Source: Paracoccaceae bacterium (GTDB lineage Bacteria > Pseudomonadota > Alphaproteobacteria > Rhodobacterales > Rhodobacteraceae). Taken from it: a stretch of DNA of 5,841 bases. The notes under the pieces were generated by a model. It made no database searches. It was not told the DNA's origin and was given only the letters and a program-made list of their open reading frames with translations. The position numbers and the translations under genes were made by a program. The DNA lies in NCBI GenBank assembly GCA_002712045.1, contig PARX01000002.1:19871-25711 (forward strand), written 5' to 3'. Shown piece by piece: positions 5,666-5,841 of the stretch; position 1 is the first letter of the stretch; every line of letters starts with the position of its first letter.

Positions 5666-5841
5666 CGGCGATGTGAGGACGGTGATGTTCCATATTTTTG
5701 AGAATAACAGCTAGAGAAATGAGCTGATCCAGAAAAGCCTGTGGCGAGAGAAATTTCTGTAACTGAGAGAGAAGAGTTTCTAAGTAGATTTTGAGCCATC
5801 TCAAGCCTAATATTTCGGTAATATCCCATTGTCGTTATATT
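5662..5841 (-). CDS. AraC-family (GlxA-like) transcriptional regulator, C-terminal end
   Basis: The minus strand from the right edge is open for 59 codons and ends in TAA at 5664-5662. No start lies in the window, so the gene continues to the right. The peptide begins NITTMGYYRNIRLEMAQNLL (fragment residues 1-20) and then has SVTEISLATGFSGSAHFS (26-43) and YSQKYGTSPSSHRR (46-59). This is the second helix-turn-helix of the AraC/XylS DNA-binding domain: the SVTEIALATGFxSxSHFSR pattern, then a YG-x-SP-x-x-x-R end. The M-x-YY-x-N-x-RLE stretch is typical of GlxA-type members, which carry an N-terminal DJ-1/PfpI-like domain and in several proteobacteria control arginine, carnitine or glycine betaine use; that domain would be outside the window. 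It converges on truA with a 4-base overlap of stop codons. Family is firm, subfamily likely, target unknown. Confidence 0.9.
   Translation of the reverse strand, partial: NITTMGYYRNIRLEMAQNLLRNSSLSVTEISLATGFSGSAHFSSCYSQKYGTSPSSHRR

Noticed and set aside
242..5745. A 13-base identical sequence (AAAAGCCTGTGGC) at 242-254 and 5733-5745.
   Set aside because: One shared 13-mer in nearly 6 kb is compatible with chance, and the second copy is inside the AraC coding sequence.
5580..5804. A 74-codon minus-strand frame at the right end.
   Set aside because: It is a different frame from the AraC-type reading at 5662-5841, which has strong helix-turn-helix motif conservation; the 74-codon peptide has none.

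Overview
The window looks like core chromosome of an AT-rich (by eye clearly below 40% G+C) alphaproteobacterium. The evidence is the sequence character of IleS (zinc-finger form with an N-terminus reading MCAEKSN... and then FPMRANLP), TruA (HNQVRSFVGTLE and CGPVSPPDGLYLM motifs), the rpsO-pnp pair, and a GlxA-like AraC regulator end. A low-G+C marine Rhodobacterales-type organism is my best guess. That is inference from remembered protein families, not a search.

Layout, left to right. Bases 1-182 (minus) hold the first 60 codons of pnp (polynucleotide phosphorylase), cut by the window edge. Bases 183-415 are a structured intergenic stretch between rpsO and pnp, with several short inverted repeats and one candidate weak terminator. 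Bases 416-685 (minus) are rpsO (ribosomal protein S15). Bases 686-823 are the rpsO leader, with a strong Shine-Dalgarno, a small GC-rich hairpin and a striking nested inverted repeat. Bases 824-1660 (minus) encode a 10-helix EamA/DMT-family transporter. Bases 1746-4658 (minus) are ileS. Bases 4659-4900 are the divergent ileS/truA control region. It contains an unannotated 21-codon reading frame with a perfect Shine-Dalgarno that ends three bases before truA. Bases 4901-5665 (plus) are truA. Bases 5662-5841 (minus) are the C-terminal end of an AraC-family (GlxA-like) regulator whose stop codon overlaps the truA stop.

Functionally this is mostly translation and RNA metabolism: tRNA charging (IleS), tRNA pseudouridylation (TruA), the small ribosomal subunit (S15) and mRNA decay (PNPase). 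A small-molecule transporter is inserted among them and a regulator gene abuts at the right edge. The minus-strand genes ileS, transporter, rpsO and pnp run in one direction, but the gaps between them contain their own leader and promoter-like signals, so they need not be one operon.

I saw no mobile element, CRISPR array, tRNA or rRNA, and no clearly novel multi-gene system. The points worth a second look are regulatory: the rpsO leader palindrome, the possible attenuator between rpsO and pnp, the leader peptide before truA, and the regulator fragment antisense to the end of truA.
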